DNA from: an uncultured Chloroflexales bacterium
Lineage (GTDB): Bacteria; Chloroflexota; Chloroflexia; Chloroflexales; Chloroflexaceae
Direction: 5' to 3'
DNA length: 64,000 nt
Assembly (NCBI GenBank): GCA_937902315.1
Contig: CALGUG010000050.1
Location: forward strand, 1-64,000
Positions within the stretch are counted from its first letter, which is position 1. Every line of letters begins with the position of its first letter. The notes beneath the pieces are model-generated. The model did no database searches and was not told where the DNA came from. It worked only from the letters and a program-made list of their open reading frames with translations. Both the position numbers and the translations under genes were made by a program. Below are positions 54,792 through 63,970 of this stretch, piece by piece.

Positions 54792-54845
54792 GGCGGCGAG
54801 ACTCTCACCCCCAAAGGAGATCCTCAGCGCGTCCGCCTACGGCTA
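54792..54845 (+). repeat. Dispersed intergenic element, copy 14
   Basis: Left arm GGCGGCGAGACTC, middle CCCCCAAAGGAGAT (type B), core GCGTCCGCCTACGGCTA at 54829-54845. The left flank CATCCGCTTGATGCC is related to the other copies. Confidence 0.9.
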
Positions 54846-54921
54846 CCAACATCCCGCCCAACAAATGGGGTGGTAGCTGTGTGCCCAAGCTTGTTCTGCA
54901 AACTCAACGATACACAGCTCG

Positions 54922-55905
54922 TTATCCAAGCCAAAATGGGAAGATGACACTCTGCTCGCCGCCTGTACCTGTGCGGAAGAAGTAGAGGATCGCGAGAACG
55001 CTGAGGCTCCATAGAATGACACAGATCATCAGCGGCTTATCTTTGAGGAGCATTTCGGTTGGGCTGCCGCCACCATCACGTTGGTAGACTAAATAGAGAT
55101 AGCGGAAAATCCCGTAGATAACGAAGGGGACGGTCGCCATCAGAACAGGGTAAGGCTCGGTGGGAGCAACGGGTGCCACAAAGGTGGTGATGCTGTAGGC
55201 CATAATGATACAGGCCGTGATGATCGAAATCATCTGATCGAGCATGGGCACCGAGTATTCGGCTAAGATGCGACGATGCTCGCCAGCCCCACTATTGAGC
55301 AGCACCAATTCGTGGCGGCGCTTGCCTATTCCCATAAAGAGTGCCAAGAGCCACATACACATCAGCAGCCATGGTGTGATATCAACCGACTCGAGCACGA
55401 CTGCGCCGCCGATCGCGCGCAAAACAAAACCAGCCGCCAGCACCAAAATATCCATAATCACGATATTTTTGAGCCAGTAGCTATAGAGCACGCCTTGCAC
55501 GACAAAGTAGATGCTTAAGACGATCATCAACTCGAAGTCGGGGTCGACAGCGTAGGAAAGCCCCAAAGCACCCAAAATCAGAACGACCGCACTAACGGCC
55601 GCGACTGTCGGGCTGAGCTTGCCCGAGGCCAGTGGCCGATTGCGTTTGACCGGATGCGCTCGATCTTTTTCGATATCGACCAGATCGTTGATCAGATAGA
55701 TCGCACTTGCAGCGAAACAGAAGGCGATGGCAGCCAGTACAACGTAGATAACTTGATCGACACGTGTCCAGAGGCGGTCTTGAGAAAAAACAATTGCGGC
55801 AAAAACAAAAGCTTGCTTAACCCAGTCTTTTGGCCGCATGGCACGGAAGAGGTGCCAGAGCATAGAACCACTATTCACAGTGCTTTTTTCGATGGGGCGC
55901 TCCAT
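54922..55905 (-). CDS. UbiA-family prenyltransferase, decaprenyl-phosphate phosphoribosyltransferase type
   Basis: 327 residues; AAGGG six bases upstream of the ATG. About nine membrane helices. The first Asp-rich motif is NDLVDIEKDRAHPVKRNRPL (about 72-91). RPKDWVKQAFVFAAIVF at the N-terminus and GIGKRRHEL in the middle are typical of DPPR synthases. These transfer phosphoribose from PRPP to polyprenyl phosphate, the first step to arabinose donors. Menaquinone or haem prenyltransferases are less likely given these motifs. It lies beside the isopentenyl phosphate kinase gene, consistent with polyprenol use. Confidence 0.88.
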   Translation of the reverse strand: MERPIEKSTVNSGSMLWHLFRAMRPKDWVKQAFVFAAIVFSQDRLWTRVDQVIYVVLAAIAFCFAASAIYLINDLVDIEKDRAHPVKRNRPLASGKLSPTVAAVSAVVLILGALGLSYAVDPDFELMIVLSIYFVVQGVLYSYWLKNIVIMDILVLAAGFVLRAIGGAVVLESVDITPWLLMCMWLLALFMGIGKRRHELVLLNSGAGEHRRILAEYSVPMLDQMISIITACIIMAYSITTFVAPVAPTEPYPVLMATVPFVIYGIFRYLYLVYQRDGGGSPTEMLLKDKPLMICVILWSLSVLAILYFFRTGTGGEQSVIFPFWLG

Positions 55906-56264
55906 GAAAACCCTTGTCTATAAAACCATGCTGTATGCAGGTAGAAGCTTCCTAATTATAACCTTCGCCATTGTACCGTATAGCTTAGCCCTTGGTCAAA
56001 CATAAGCACCTGTATTAAAGGCATAAAATAGGCCTGCTAAGCGATTATTGGTGGCTCGATAAGAGCTTTTCATCTCTTTGTAAGTCTTTGGTTTGATTTG
56101 TTCAATTGTTCGCCTTATCGTATACTTAAGCGATGGAATAAGTAACGATCTGCGACATATTTGTGACGCATCTCAATGGTGGCAAGCAAAGCGATTGTCT
56201 AGCGTTGGAGCATTCTTGGCAATTCCATACATAACAAACCTTGGCTTACACCAGATAATGCACT
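55906..56264. other. Divergent intergenic region
   Basis: AT-rich gap between the UbiA-type gene and the VTT gene. No gene or clear regulatory motif was identified. Confidence 0.5.
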
Positions 56265-56867
56265 ATGACAAATCACAATGTGACGAACGAAGCCTCAACG
56301 CCTTCTCCTGACCTCCATACCAATGCAGCGGTTCAAGCATCAAGTGGACCATTTGGTATTTCGTGGAATTCGCTTGGCTTGATCGGTGCAACAGTTTTAT
56401 TGACAATTGCTTTGCTGTTTGTACCAGTTGATGTGCTTGAGCGTTTGGGCAACTATGGCTATGTGGGAGTATTTGTTTTAACCCTATTGGCCAATGCTTC
56501 GATTGTATTGCCTTCGCCTGCGGTTGCAGTTGCGGCCTTGGCAGGTGCTACGCTCAACCCTTGGTTTGTGGGTATCTTGGCTGGAGTAGGTGCCTCGTTA
56601 GGAGAGATCACTGGCTATATGGCTGGTGTAGGCGGAAGCGAGCTCGCAGCCCGTTCGCGCTATTATATGGTTGTCGAGCGCTGGGTTAAACGTTGGGGTA
56701 TGGCGACCATTTTTGCGTTAGCGTTTATACCTGGTCCGGGCCTCGACCTCGCAGGAATCGCGGCTGGTACCTTGCGAATCCCTTTTCGTAACTTTATGCT
56801 GCCCTGTATGGTCGGTAAAGTAACGCGATTTATTCTCGTTGCTTGGTTGGGCCACTGGTTTCTGTAA
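56265..56867 (+). CDS. VTT (DedA/SNARE-associated) domain membrane protein
   Basis: 200 residues; no strong ribosome site is seen at the ATG. After a polar N-terminus (1-35) come about five hydrophobic segments (LGLIGATVLLTIALLFVP, YVGVFVLTLLANASIVLPSP). The VTT signature GASLGEITGYMAGVGGSELA is followed by MATIFALAFIPGPGLDLAGI and the final GKVTRFILVAWLG. DedA/VTT proteins flip lipids or carrier intermediates across membranes. The substrate here is unknown. rdgB follows 31 bases downstream. Confidence 0.88.
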   Translation: MTNHNVTNEASTPSPDLHTNAAVQASSGPFGISWNSLGLIGATVLLTIALLFVPVDVLERLGNYGYVGVFVLTLLANASIVLPSPAVAVAALAGATLNPWFVGILAGVGASLGEITGYMAGVGGSELAARSRYYMVVERWVKRWGMATIFALAFIPGPGLDLAGIAAGTLRIPFRNFMLPCMVGKVTRFILVAWLGHWFL

Positions 56868-56898
56868 GTCCTTTTCTCAAGAGTATAAAGGTGTTTTG

Positions 56899-57501
56899 AT
56901 GGCAGAACTCTTAATAGCGACCCACAACGCAGGTAAAGCGCGCGAGTTTGAAGCGATTTTCGCTGATCTGGGTCTGACCCTGCGTACGCTCGATGACCTT
57001 GGCATTACAGAAGATATCGAAGAGACTGGCACTACCTTCGAGGAAAATGCCCGTTTGAAGGCTGAGGGCTATGCCAAAATGAGCGGTTTGCCAACTTTGG
57101 CCGACGACTCGGGTCTGGAAGTCGCCGCCTTAAACGGTGAGCCGGGTGTCTATTCGGCCCGTTATGGTGGCGTTAAGGGTGAAGCTCAGTTGCGCTACCT
57201 CTTGAGCAAGCTGGAAGGTGTGCCCTTCCACAACCGACTGGCGCGTTTCGTTTGTACGATCGCGCTGGCTCTGCCGGGCTACGAGACCGAGTTTGTGCAT
57301 GGCACGCTGCCCGGTGTGATCGAGTTCGAGCCGCGTGGCAGCAATGGCTTCGGCTACGACCCGCTCTTTTTGATTATCGATAGCAACAAAACCTTGGCTG
57401 AGATGCTTCCCGAAGAGAAGAACAAGATCAGCCATCGTGCACAGGCCGCTAAGGCTGCGCGCGAGGTTTTGGCGCGCTGGCAGGCCGAAGGGCGGCTATG
57501 A
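56899..57501 (+). CDS. rdgB: XTP/dITP diphosphatase (non-canonical purine NTP pyrophosphatase)
   Basis: 200 residues from the ATG at 56899 (AAAGGTG five bases upstream). It cleans the nucleotide pool by hydrolysing dITP and XTP to monophosphates. Signatures: LLIATHNAGKAREFEAIFAD at the start, ADDSGLEVAALNGEPGVYSA, GSNGFGYDPLF, and KNKISHRAQA with the conserved SHR. Its TGA overlaps the next gene's ATG by four bases (ATGA), implying translational coupling. Confidence 0.96.
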   Translation: MAELLIATHNAGKAREFEAIFADLGLTLRTLDDLGITEDIEETGTTFEENARLKAEGYAKMSGLPTLADDSGLEVAALNGEPGVYSARYGGVKGEAQLRYLLSKLEGVPFHNRLARFVCTIALALPGYETEFVHGTLPGVIEFEPRGSNGFGYDPLFLIIDSNKTLAEMLPEEKNKISHRAQAAKAAREVLARWQAEGRL

Positions 57502-58325
57502 GCCTCGAAGTCACATCGTTGGCATCGGGAAGCAGCGGTAACGCCCTGCTGATCCAACGCGATGGCATTGCGATCTTGATAGATTGTGGGGTTTCTCAGC
57601 GTGCCATCGAGCGCCAGTTGCGTCTGGTTGGGGTTGAGCCTGCTGGTTTGACGGCGATTATCTTGACCCATGAGCACGGCGATCATAGCTACAGCGCTGG
57701 CCCCTTAGCGCGGCGCTGGAAGCTGCCCGTGGTATGTAATGGGCCGACGCGCGCTATGTTGCGGGACGAGCTTGACGGTGTGACGGTTGAAGAGCTGCCC
57801 GAACGAGGAAGACTGCAGATCGGCCCTTTTGAGATCAATAGTTTTGCTTTGCGCCACGATGCGGCTGCTCCTGTCGGTTATCTGATCGACGACGGCGTGC
57901 ATCGGGTTGGTATCGCGATCGATCTGGGTAGTTGGGATATGCACACGGCTGAGGCCTTGCAACCCGCCGACTTGATTGTGCTGGAAGCCAACCACGATCG
58001 TGAGCGCCTACGCGCTTCGCCCTATCCGCGCTCGTTGCAGCATCGCATTATGGGGCCGCTCGGTCATCTCGATAATGTGCAAGCTGGCGAGCTCTTGACG
58101 AAGGTAGCGGCCGATGGTCGAGCGCGCGATGTATGGCTGGCGCACCTCTCAGAGCAGGCCAATTCGCCCGAGATCGCGACGCGTGTGGTTCGTACCACCG
58201 TGCAGATGGCAGGGATCGCCTCTTTGCGAGTGGCAGCCCTGCCGCGTAAACAGAGCAAACGTTGGAGTAGTGATCGTATGATGGTTCAGACCTCGTTATT
58301 TGGCGACGAGGGTTTGAGCGTGTAA
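57498..58325 (+). CDS. MBL-fold metallohydrolase (YycJ/WalJ-like)
   Basis: 275 residues. The metal-binding HxHxDH motif is THEHGDHS (residues 57-64). ASGSSGNALLIQRDG at the start is typical of the YycJ/WalJ group of putative 5' exonucleases. Further ligands lie in AIDLGSWD and LSEQANSP. Only inference links it to DNA repair. It is translationally coupled to rdgB, which fits a nucleotide or DNA maintenance operon. Confidence 0.9.
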   Translation: MSLEVTSLASGSSGNALLIQRDGIAILIDCGVSQRAIERQLRLVGVEPAGLTAIILTHEHGDHSYSAGPLARRWKLPVVCNGPTRAMLRDELDGVTVEELPERGRLQIGPFEINSFALRHDAAAPVGYLIDDGVHRVGIAIDLGSWDMHTAEALQPADLIVLEANHDRERLRASPYPRSLQHRIMGPLGHLDNVQAGELLTKVAADGRARDVWLAHLSEQANSPEIATRVVRTTVQMAGIASLRVAALPRKQSKRWSSDRMMVQTSLFGDEGLSV

Positions 58326-58362
58326 CGATAGATGTCTGTTGTTAGTATGACAAGGAGTTCCC

Positions 58363-59280
58363 ATGGCTTCCGACAAAATGGATTACATCTGGTTCAATGG
58401 CGAATTGGTTGAGTGGGATAAGGCGCAGATCCACGTTTTGTCGCATGTCGTCCACTATGGTAGCAGCTTTTTCGAAGGCATTCGTGCCTACGAAACCCCC
58501 AAGGGCACGGCTGTTTTCCGTTTGACCCCCCATATCCGCCGTCTCTTCGATTCGGCTAAGATCTACCGCACCGAGATCCCCTATACCCAGGAGCAGTTGA
58601 TCGAAGCGGTCAAGCAGACGGTCAAAGCCAACAAACTGAGCTCGGGCTATATCCGCCCGGTCGTTTATCGTGGCTACAACACGATCGGCGTCAACCCGGC
58701 GGGTTGTCCGGTAGAGGTCGCGATCGCGACCTTGCCGTGGGGCAAATATCTGGGCGATGAGGGCATGGAGAACGGTGTCGATGTCTGTGTTTCGTCGTGG
58801 ACTCGCTTCGCTCCCAACACTTTGCCCGCTATGGCTAAGGCAGGTGGCAACTACCTCAACTCGCAGTTGGTCAAGATGGAAGCGCTGGCGAATGGCTACA
58901 GCGAAGGCATTGTGCTCAATGTCGACGGCATGGTGAGCGAGGGCAGCGGCGAGAACCTCTTTGTGGTGCGCGATGGCAAGGTCGTCACTCCAGTGCTGAC
59001 CTCTTCGATTCTGCCCGGCATCACCCGCGAGACCGTCATTACCCTGCTAAACGAAATGGGCATCGAAGTGATTCAGCAGCCCATTCCGCGCGAAATGCTC
59101 TACATCGCCGACGAGCTCTTCTTCACCGGTACGGCTGCCGAAGTCACGCCGATCCGCTCGGTCGATCGCATCCAGGTGGGCGCTGGCAAGCGCGGCCCGA
59201 TCACCGAAGCTGTTCAGAAAGCCTTCTTCTCGGTGGTAACCGGCGAGACCGAGGATAAATACGGCTGGCTCGAATATTAA
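58363..59280 (+). CDS. ilvE: Branched-chain amino acid aminotransferase
   Basis: 305 residues; AAGGAG six bases upstream. It transfers amino groups between glutamate and the keto acids of leucine, isoleucine and valine. PLP-binding Lys159 is in MAKAGGNYLNSQ. YIWFNGELVEWDKAQIHVLS at the start, HYGSSFFEGIRAY, and SEGSGENLFVV are family signatures. The C-terminal TGTAAEVTPIRSVD is intact. It stands alone among ilv/leu genes in the window, with its own terminator. Confidence 0.96.
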   Translation: MASDKMDYIWFNGELVEWDKAQIHVLSHVVHYGSSFFEGIRAYETPKGTAVFRLTPHIRRLFDSAKIYRTEIPYTQEQLIEAVKQTVKANKLSSGYIRPVVYRGYNTIGVNPAGCPVEVAIATLPWGKYLGDEGMENGVDVCVSSWTRFAPNTLPAMAKAGGNYLNSQLVKMEALANGYSEGIVLNVDGMVSEGSGENLFVVRDGKVVTPVLTSSILPGITRETVITLLNEMGIEVIQQPIPREMLYIADELFFTGTAAEVTPIRSVDRIQVGAGKRGPITEAVQKAFFSVVTGETEDKYGWLEY

Positions 59281-59307
59281 AATAGGGTTTGCAAGGTGGG
59301 CGTCTTA

Positions 59308-59338
59308 CAGGCACAGCGCATCTGCGCTGTGCCTGTTT
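59308..59338 (+). terminator. Hairpin terminator of ilvE
   Basis: CAGGCACAGCGCA-TC-TGCGCTGTGCCTG, a perfect 13-bp palindrome, then TTT. It lies just 5' of the arginase-family gene. Confidence 0.75.
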
Positions 59339-59357
59339 CCGCAGAAAGGCGAGATCG

Positions 59358-60251
59358 ATGTCGCAAGAACTACAAGAGCTTCAGGTTATTGGTGTTCGTT
59401 ATCGTGGGAGTACCTTTGCCGAAGATGATGAGCGCGCTTTAGATGCGTATCTCGAATCTGGGGTGTATGCCCAAGCTGAAGTACCCTTCCAGGTCAGCGA
59501 AGTCCGCATGCCTGAGGCACGCCGCGTCGCTTTTGAACCCGATAATCTTGGCATTATCAATGGCGAGATCGCTCAAGCGGTCGCCGAGGCTTTGCGTGCT
59601 GGTCGCTCGGTTTTGATGACGGGCGGCGACTGCACACACGCTACGGGCATGTTTGGCGGTTTGCAAGACGTTTATGGCGCTGATGCTCGCATCGGTTTGG
59701 TTTGGTTCGATGCCCACGGCGATTTCAACACACCTGGCACCACTTTATCTGGTATGCTCGGCGGCATGCCTGTGGCGGTTTGTGCTGGTTTGGCCTACCC
59801 GCGCTGGCGCAACGAGTCTCATATTCGTGCCCCGCTGCCGACCGATCGGATCTTGTTTGTCGATGTGCGCAACCTAGATGCTCCTGAAAAGCAGCTGATT
59901 CGCGCAACCGACGCTAAAATCGCAGCGGTCGCCGATGGCTTTCCGGGCGAAAAGCTGCAGTATGCCCTTGCCGACCTCTCCTCGCGCTGCGATAAGATCT
60001 ACTTCCACATCGACTCCGATATTCTTGATGAGTCGTATGTGCCCAATCACGGCACCAAAGAGCCGAACGGCCCGAACATGCAACAGGTGCAAGACGCGAT
60101 CACAGCGGTGATGGCGACGGGCAAGGTAGTGGCGGCGGCGGTTGTATCGGTCTATGGCTCGGGGGAAGGGCGTGAGACCAGCGTAGCGTCGGGGATCGAG
60201 TTGATCCGGGGCGTTCTTCATTCGTGGCGGCGTTTTGGGCGAGCGGAGTAG
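59358..60251 (+). CDS. Arginase/agmatinase/formiminoglutamase family ureohydrolase
   Basis: 297 residues from the ATG at 59358 (AAGG eight bases upstream). The binuclear manganese ligands are visible: GGDCTHATG (His), WFDAHGDFNTP (Asp-His-Asp) and HIDSDILDESYVP (Asp-Asp). A C-terminal Glu is also conserved in the family. True arginases and agmatinases share these ligands, so the substrate cannot be fixed. The sequence is nearer the arginase side in the DAHGDFNTP segment. It ends 6 bases before the HAD gene, a likely operon. Confidence 0.9.
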   Translation: MSQELQELQVIGVRYRGSTFAEDDERALDAYLESGVYAQAEVPFQVSEVRMPEARRVAFEPDNLGIINGEIAQAVAEALRAGRSVLMTGGDCTHATGMFGGLQDVYGADARIGLVWFDAHGDFNTPGTTLSGMLGGMPVAVCAGLAYPRWRNESHIRAPLPTDRILFVDVRNLDAPEKQLIRATDAKIAAVADGFPGEKLQYALADLSSRCDKIYFHIDSDILDESYVPNHGTKEPNGPNMQQVQDAITAVMATGKVVAAAVVSVYGSGEGRETSVASGIELIRGVLHSWRRFGRAE

Positions 60252-60257
60252 CACTGC

Positions 60258-60971
60258 ATGTATCGCGATCTGATCTTTGACTTTTTCGGAACCTTGGTTC
60301 AATATCGAGCAGGTTCGTTTCATAGCGCGCCCTACCAACGAACCCACCAGTTTCTGCTAGAAACAGGTTTCCCGATCGACTATGAGGCTTTTGTCGCAGA
60401 CTATAGTCGTTCTGCAGATCTGCTCGAGAGCCAAGCCCGCGCCAGCCTCGGCGAGTACCATATGCTCGATGTAGCCCGTCACTTCTTCCAGCAGAGCTTT
60501 CAAACTGTGCCCGATCAAGCGATCTTAGATGGCTTTGTGGATCACTTTATAAGTGAATGGGAACGAGGCGTGCGCTATTACGATCAGATCGCGCCTTTTC
60601 TGAGCGCACTGCATGCGCGTTACCGCTTGAGCGTACTCTCTAACACCCACTATCCACCCATGATCGCTAAACACCTCGCTGCGATGGGGGTTAAGCCGCT
60701 CTTCGCTCAGATCGTTACCTCGGTTGAATATGGCTTGCGTAAGCCACATCCTGCCATCTTTCAGCATGCACTAGAGCGCCTGGGCAGCTCTGCCGATCAG
60801 GCGCTCTATATTGGCGATACCTTTCTTGATGACTATCAAGGCGCTCGCTCGGCTGGCCTAGCCTGTGTTTTGATCGATCCTGAAGGGCGCTATCCCGAGC
60901 TTGCTTCGCGAATCGAAAGTCTCTTTCAGCTTGAGAGCTATTTGTCTCGCTCGACCGATCAAAAGCTGTAG
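60258..60971 (+). CDS. HAD-superfamily hydrolase
   Basis: 237 residues. Motif I is DLIFDFFGTLV: the nucleophile Asp8 is present but the usual second Asp (DxD) is Phe10. The cap lies at about 20-105. Motif II is VLSNTHYP, motif III Lys in YGLRKPHPAIF, motif IV GDTFLDDYQGA. Loss of the second Asp is typical of dehalogenase-like or other non-phosphatase HADs. The substrate is unknown. It is probably co-transcribed with the arginase-family gene. Confidence 0.9.
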   Translation: MYRDLIFDFFGTLVQYRAGSFHSAPYQRTHQFLLETGFPIDYEAFVADYSRSADLLESQARASLGEYHMLDVARHFFQQSFQTVPDQAILDGFVDHFISEWERGVRYYDQIAPFLSALHARYRLSVLSNTHYPPMIAKHLAAMGVKPLFAQIVTSVEYGLRKPHPAIFQHALERLGSSADQALYIGDTFLDDYQGARSAGLACVLIDPEGRYPELASRIESLFQLESYLSRSTDQKL

Positions 60972-61002
60972 CCTTTCGTTCTTGCAAAACGAGCAATAGC
61001 CT

Positions 61003-61512
61003 TCAGGCTATATGCATTTCGCTGTGCAGTTGGAAAGACGTTTCGCGGATATCGTCGTTATTGCGAAAAGCTTGGGCAAGCTCGGCAACGCTCAAGTGTT
61101 GGCCCGGCAAGATCAGCTCAGGGGCGATGTCGGCCAGCGGTAGCAGAACGAACGAGCGCTCAGCGATACGTGGGTGAGGTAGCGTTAGCCTGGTGTCGTT
61201 GAGCGTTACATGCTCGTAGTGCAAAAGATCGATATCGATTTTGCGTGGCCCGTAGCGCATGCTGCTAACACGCCCGAGCTCGATTTCGGCCTGTTTGACA
61301 TAATCGAGCAGCTCGATAGGTGTAAGCTCGGTTTGAATACGAACCGCAGCATTGAAGAAATCGGGTTGATCGACGACATAAGCGGGCGCTGTTTCATAGA
61401 CTTTCGAAAAAGCGCTGATTTGCGCAACTGCTTTGAGAGCGCTGATTGCACTCTGAAGAGCAGTAAGACGATCGCCAAGATTGCTTCCTAGTGCAAGATA
61501 AACTGTGGGCAT
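61003..61512 (-). CDS. folK: HPPK (6-hydroxymethyl-7,8-dihydropterin pyrophosphokinase)
   Basis: 169 residues. It activates the pterin for folate synthesis. The signature RYGPRKIDIDLLHYEHV holds the two metal-binding Asp residues. LALGSNLGDR at the start and LPHPRIAERSFVLLPLADI are conserved. It follows folC by 9 bases on the same strand, an operon. The following gene on the opposite strand converges on it. Confidence 0.96.
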   Translation of the reverse strand: MPTVYLALGSNLGDRLTALQSAISALKAVAQISAFSKVYETAPAYVVDQPDFFNAAVRIQTELTPIELLDYVKQAEIELGRVSSMRYGPRKIDIDLLHYEHVTLNDTRLTLPHPRIAERSFVLLPLADIAPELILPGQHLSVAELAQAFRNNDDIRETSFQLHSEMHIA

Positions 61513-61521
61513 AGTGTATCC

Positions 61522-62853
61522 TTAATCGCTTTCGGCAAGCCCAAAATAGTGTCGCGCTGCTGCAGCAACAAAGAGTGAACCACAAATACAGACGAGATCG
61601 TTTGAAGTAGCCAGGTCGAGGGCTTGTTCTATCGCTTTTGGCAAGTTCGCTTCCACCATGATCGGCGCTTGAGTATGCAGACGCGCGTATTCGTAGAGCC
61701 GTTGTGGATCGGCGGAGCGGGGATGATCGGCGCGGCTCAGAATCGTAGTGCTGGCATGAGGTAAGATCACTGCCACCATGCGCTCGAGATCTTTGTCTGC
61801 CGATGCTCCCAGCACGAAGATCACCCTTCGTGAAGGGAAATAGGTTAGTAGACTTTGCCAAAGCTGCTGCATGGCGCTCTCGTTGTGGGCACCATCGATG
61901 ATGACGGGGCAAACTTGAGCAGCTACAAATTCGAAACGAGCGGGCCAACGAGTGCTCGCTAAACCTTCACGAATCGCCTCGTCTGTGATCGGCCAGCCAG
62001 CTCGCTGAAGCAGAAGGGCTGCGGCGCAGGCAAGGCGCGCGTTGCTGAGCTGAAAGCTGCCTTTGAGGGCGAGCTGCTCGGGAGTGATCGGAATCGGATA
62101 GGCCAAGCTTTGGCCCTTGGGGGCGCAGATCTGATCGGCTTGGGCGATAAAGAGCTCGGCCTGTTTTTGAGCCGCGACTGTGGCGATTACCTCGGCCGCT
62201 TCGGGAGCCTGTTCGATGCTCACGACGGGGTGTGGACCTTTAATAATGCCCGCCTTTTCGCTTGCGATCTGGCTGAGCGTCGAGCCCAAAAGCGCGGTAT
62301 GATCGTAACTAATCGAACTCAAAACTGCTAAGATCGGTGTAACAACATTAACTGCGTCGAGCCGACCACCCAAACCGATTTCGAGCACTGCCAGCTCGAC
62401 CTGTTGCTCGGCAAAAAAACAGAAGGCCATAGCGGTCAGAATCTCGTATTGCGACAGCTCGCCAAGTTCCTTTGGCAGCGCTGCCACGGCAGGTTGTACT
62501 CGACGGACGCAGGCTACAAGGTCGTGTTGGCTGATCGCTTGCTTGTTCAGACGAATTCGTTCGCGGATTGTATGCAAATGGGGCGAACTGTACATTCCAA
62601 CTTTGAGGCCCGCCGATTGCGCGATCTGGTTGAGCATCGCACAGGTTGACCCTTTGCCGTTGGTTCCTGCGACCACAACGCTCTTGAAACGCTGTTGTGG
62701 ATCGCCCAGCAGTGCTAAGAGCGCTTGCATTCGTTCCAAGTGAAAGTCAGCAAGCTTTGCTCTGGGTTTTTGTTCGCTGTTGAGCCACGATGCGAGCCAG
62801 TTGAGTGCCTCGCTATAGTCTGGGTTGCTTTGCGCCGCTTCCATGGATTCCAT
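61522..62853 (-). CDS. folC: Dihydrofolate / folylpolyglutamate synthase
   Basis: 443 residues of the Mur-ligase-like family. The P-loop is VVVAGTNGKGSTCAMLNQIA (about 60-79). YSSPHLHTIRERIRLN is the folate loop. LEIGLGGRLDAVNV and SISYDHTALLGSTLSQIASE are conserved. It adds glutamate to dihydropteroate and folates, in the cytoplasm. Heads the folC-folK operon and is divergent from folP across 75 bases that probably hold both promoters. Confidence 0.96.
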   Translation of the reverse strand: MESMEAAQSNPDYSEALNWLASWLNSEQKPRAKLADFHLERMQALLALLGDPQQRFKSVVVAGTNGKGSTCAMLNQIAQSAGLKVGMYSSPHLHTIRERIRLNKQAISQHDLVACVRRVQPAVAALPKELGELSQYEILTAMAFCFFAEQQVELAVLEIGLGGRLDAVNVVTPILAVLSSISYDHTALLGSTLSQIASEKAGIIKGPHPVVSIEQAPEAAEVIATVAAQKQAELFIAQADQICAPKGQSLAYPIPITPEQLALKGSFQLSNARLACAAALLLQRAGWPITDEAIREGLASTRWPARFEFVAAQVCPVIIDGAHNESAMQQLWQSLLTYFPSRRVIFVLGASADKDLERMVAVILPHASTTILSRADHPRSADPQRLYEYARLHTQAPIMVEANLPKAIEQALDLATSNDLVCICGSLFVAAAARHYFGLAESD

Positions 62854-62928
62854 TTCTCTATTCTATCTGTTTCCTAGAGCATAAACGCTGCGGTGCTGCT
62901 CATTGTATCACTTGATAAGGAGCATGAA

Positions 62929-63825
62929 ATGTCACTTGAAAGCCGCCTCGACAAGTGGGGTAGCCGCACTCAGATCATGGCTATTATGAACGTTACTCCT
63001 GACTCTTTTAGCGGCGATGGACTGGTGGGAGAACAGGCTGTGCAGCGTGAGCTGGGCTCCGATACGCTGCTTGATCATGCTCTCGCAAAGGCCCGCGAAG
63101 CTGCTCAAGAGGGTGCGACCATTTTAGATGTAGGTGGTGAATCGACCCGTCCGGGCGCGCGACCTGTCGCAGTTCAAGAGGAGATAGCGCGGGTCGTACC
63201 GATTATCTCGATGCTCGCCAAACAGCAACACCTTCCGATCTCGGTCGATAGTTACCATCACGAGACGGTCGAGGCGGCCCTCGATGCTGGGGCTTGGATG
63301 GTAAACGATATTTGGGGTTTGCGCATGCCCAGCGGCGGTTGGAACGAGCAGATGGCCAAGATCGTTGCAAAAGCCAAGGTGCCGATTATTTTGATGCATA
63401 ATCGCCCGGTCAAGGCTAGCTTATCTTTCAACTTTACTCATTACGAGCAGGTTCACTATACCAATCTGATCGAAGATATTTTGCAAGAGCTGCAAGAGAG
63501 CGTTTCGTTTGCCATGTCGATGGGGATCAAACGAGACAATATTTTGATCGATCCCGGGATCGGTTTTGCCAAGACACCCGCTCAAAATATGACCGTGCTA
63601 CGCAATCTAGGGGTCTTTCGGCGTTTGGGCCTGCCGATCTTATTGGGCGTTTCGCGCAAGTCGTTTATCGGACAGACGCTTGAATTGCCGCCCCAAGAGC
63701 GCGATGAGGGCACAGCTGCGATCACAGCCTTTGCTATTCAGCAGGCGCAAGTCGACATAGTGCGTGTGCATCAAGTGCGCATCAATGCGCGCGTAGCTCG
63801 CATGATCGATGCTTTGGTTCGCCAT
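62929..63825 (+). CDS. folP: Dihydropteroate synthase
   Basis: 298-299 residues from the ATG at 62929 (AAGGAG about six to nine bases upstream); the frame is open from 62893. It joins pABA to the pterin pyrophosphate; the enzyme is the sulfonamide target. Signatures: IMNVTPDSFSGDG, ILDVGGESTRPGA, VNDIWGLR, ILIDPGIGFAKT, LLGVSRKSFIGQT and RVHQVRI. An insertion of about ten residues follows PDSFSGDG (DGLVGEQAVQRELGSD). It is divergent from folC-folK, so this is a folate synthesis locus. Confidence 0.95.
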
Positions 63826-63917
63826 TAGCGCAGCTCATTCGGTTCGTCTTTGTAGCTTTCGTCAAATCAGCTTGGCCGCTATGTGATACCAAATCCGTTT
63901 GATCATTTCCGCGCTCT

Positions 63918-63970
63918 GGCGGCCTGCTCTCTTCCCCAAAGAGGGCAGCTAGCGCGTCCGCCTACGGCTA
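63918..63970 (+). repeat. Dispersed intergenic element, copy 15
   Basis: Left arm GGCGGCC, middle CCCCAAAGAGGGC (type B), core GCGTCCGCCTACGGCTA at 63954-63970. The left flank ACCAAATCCGTTTGATCATT is shared with copy 9. It is the last feature in the window. Confidence 0.92.

Noticed and set aside
53806..54876. 356-codon plus-strand frame opposite the isopentenyl phosphate kinase
   Set aside because: Antisense shadow; the minus strand carries intact kinase motifs, and the frame ends within a dispersed element.
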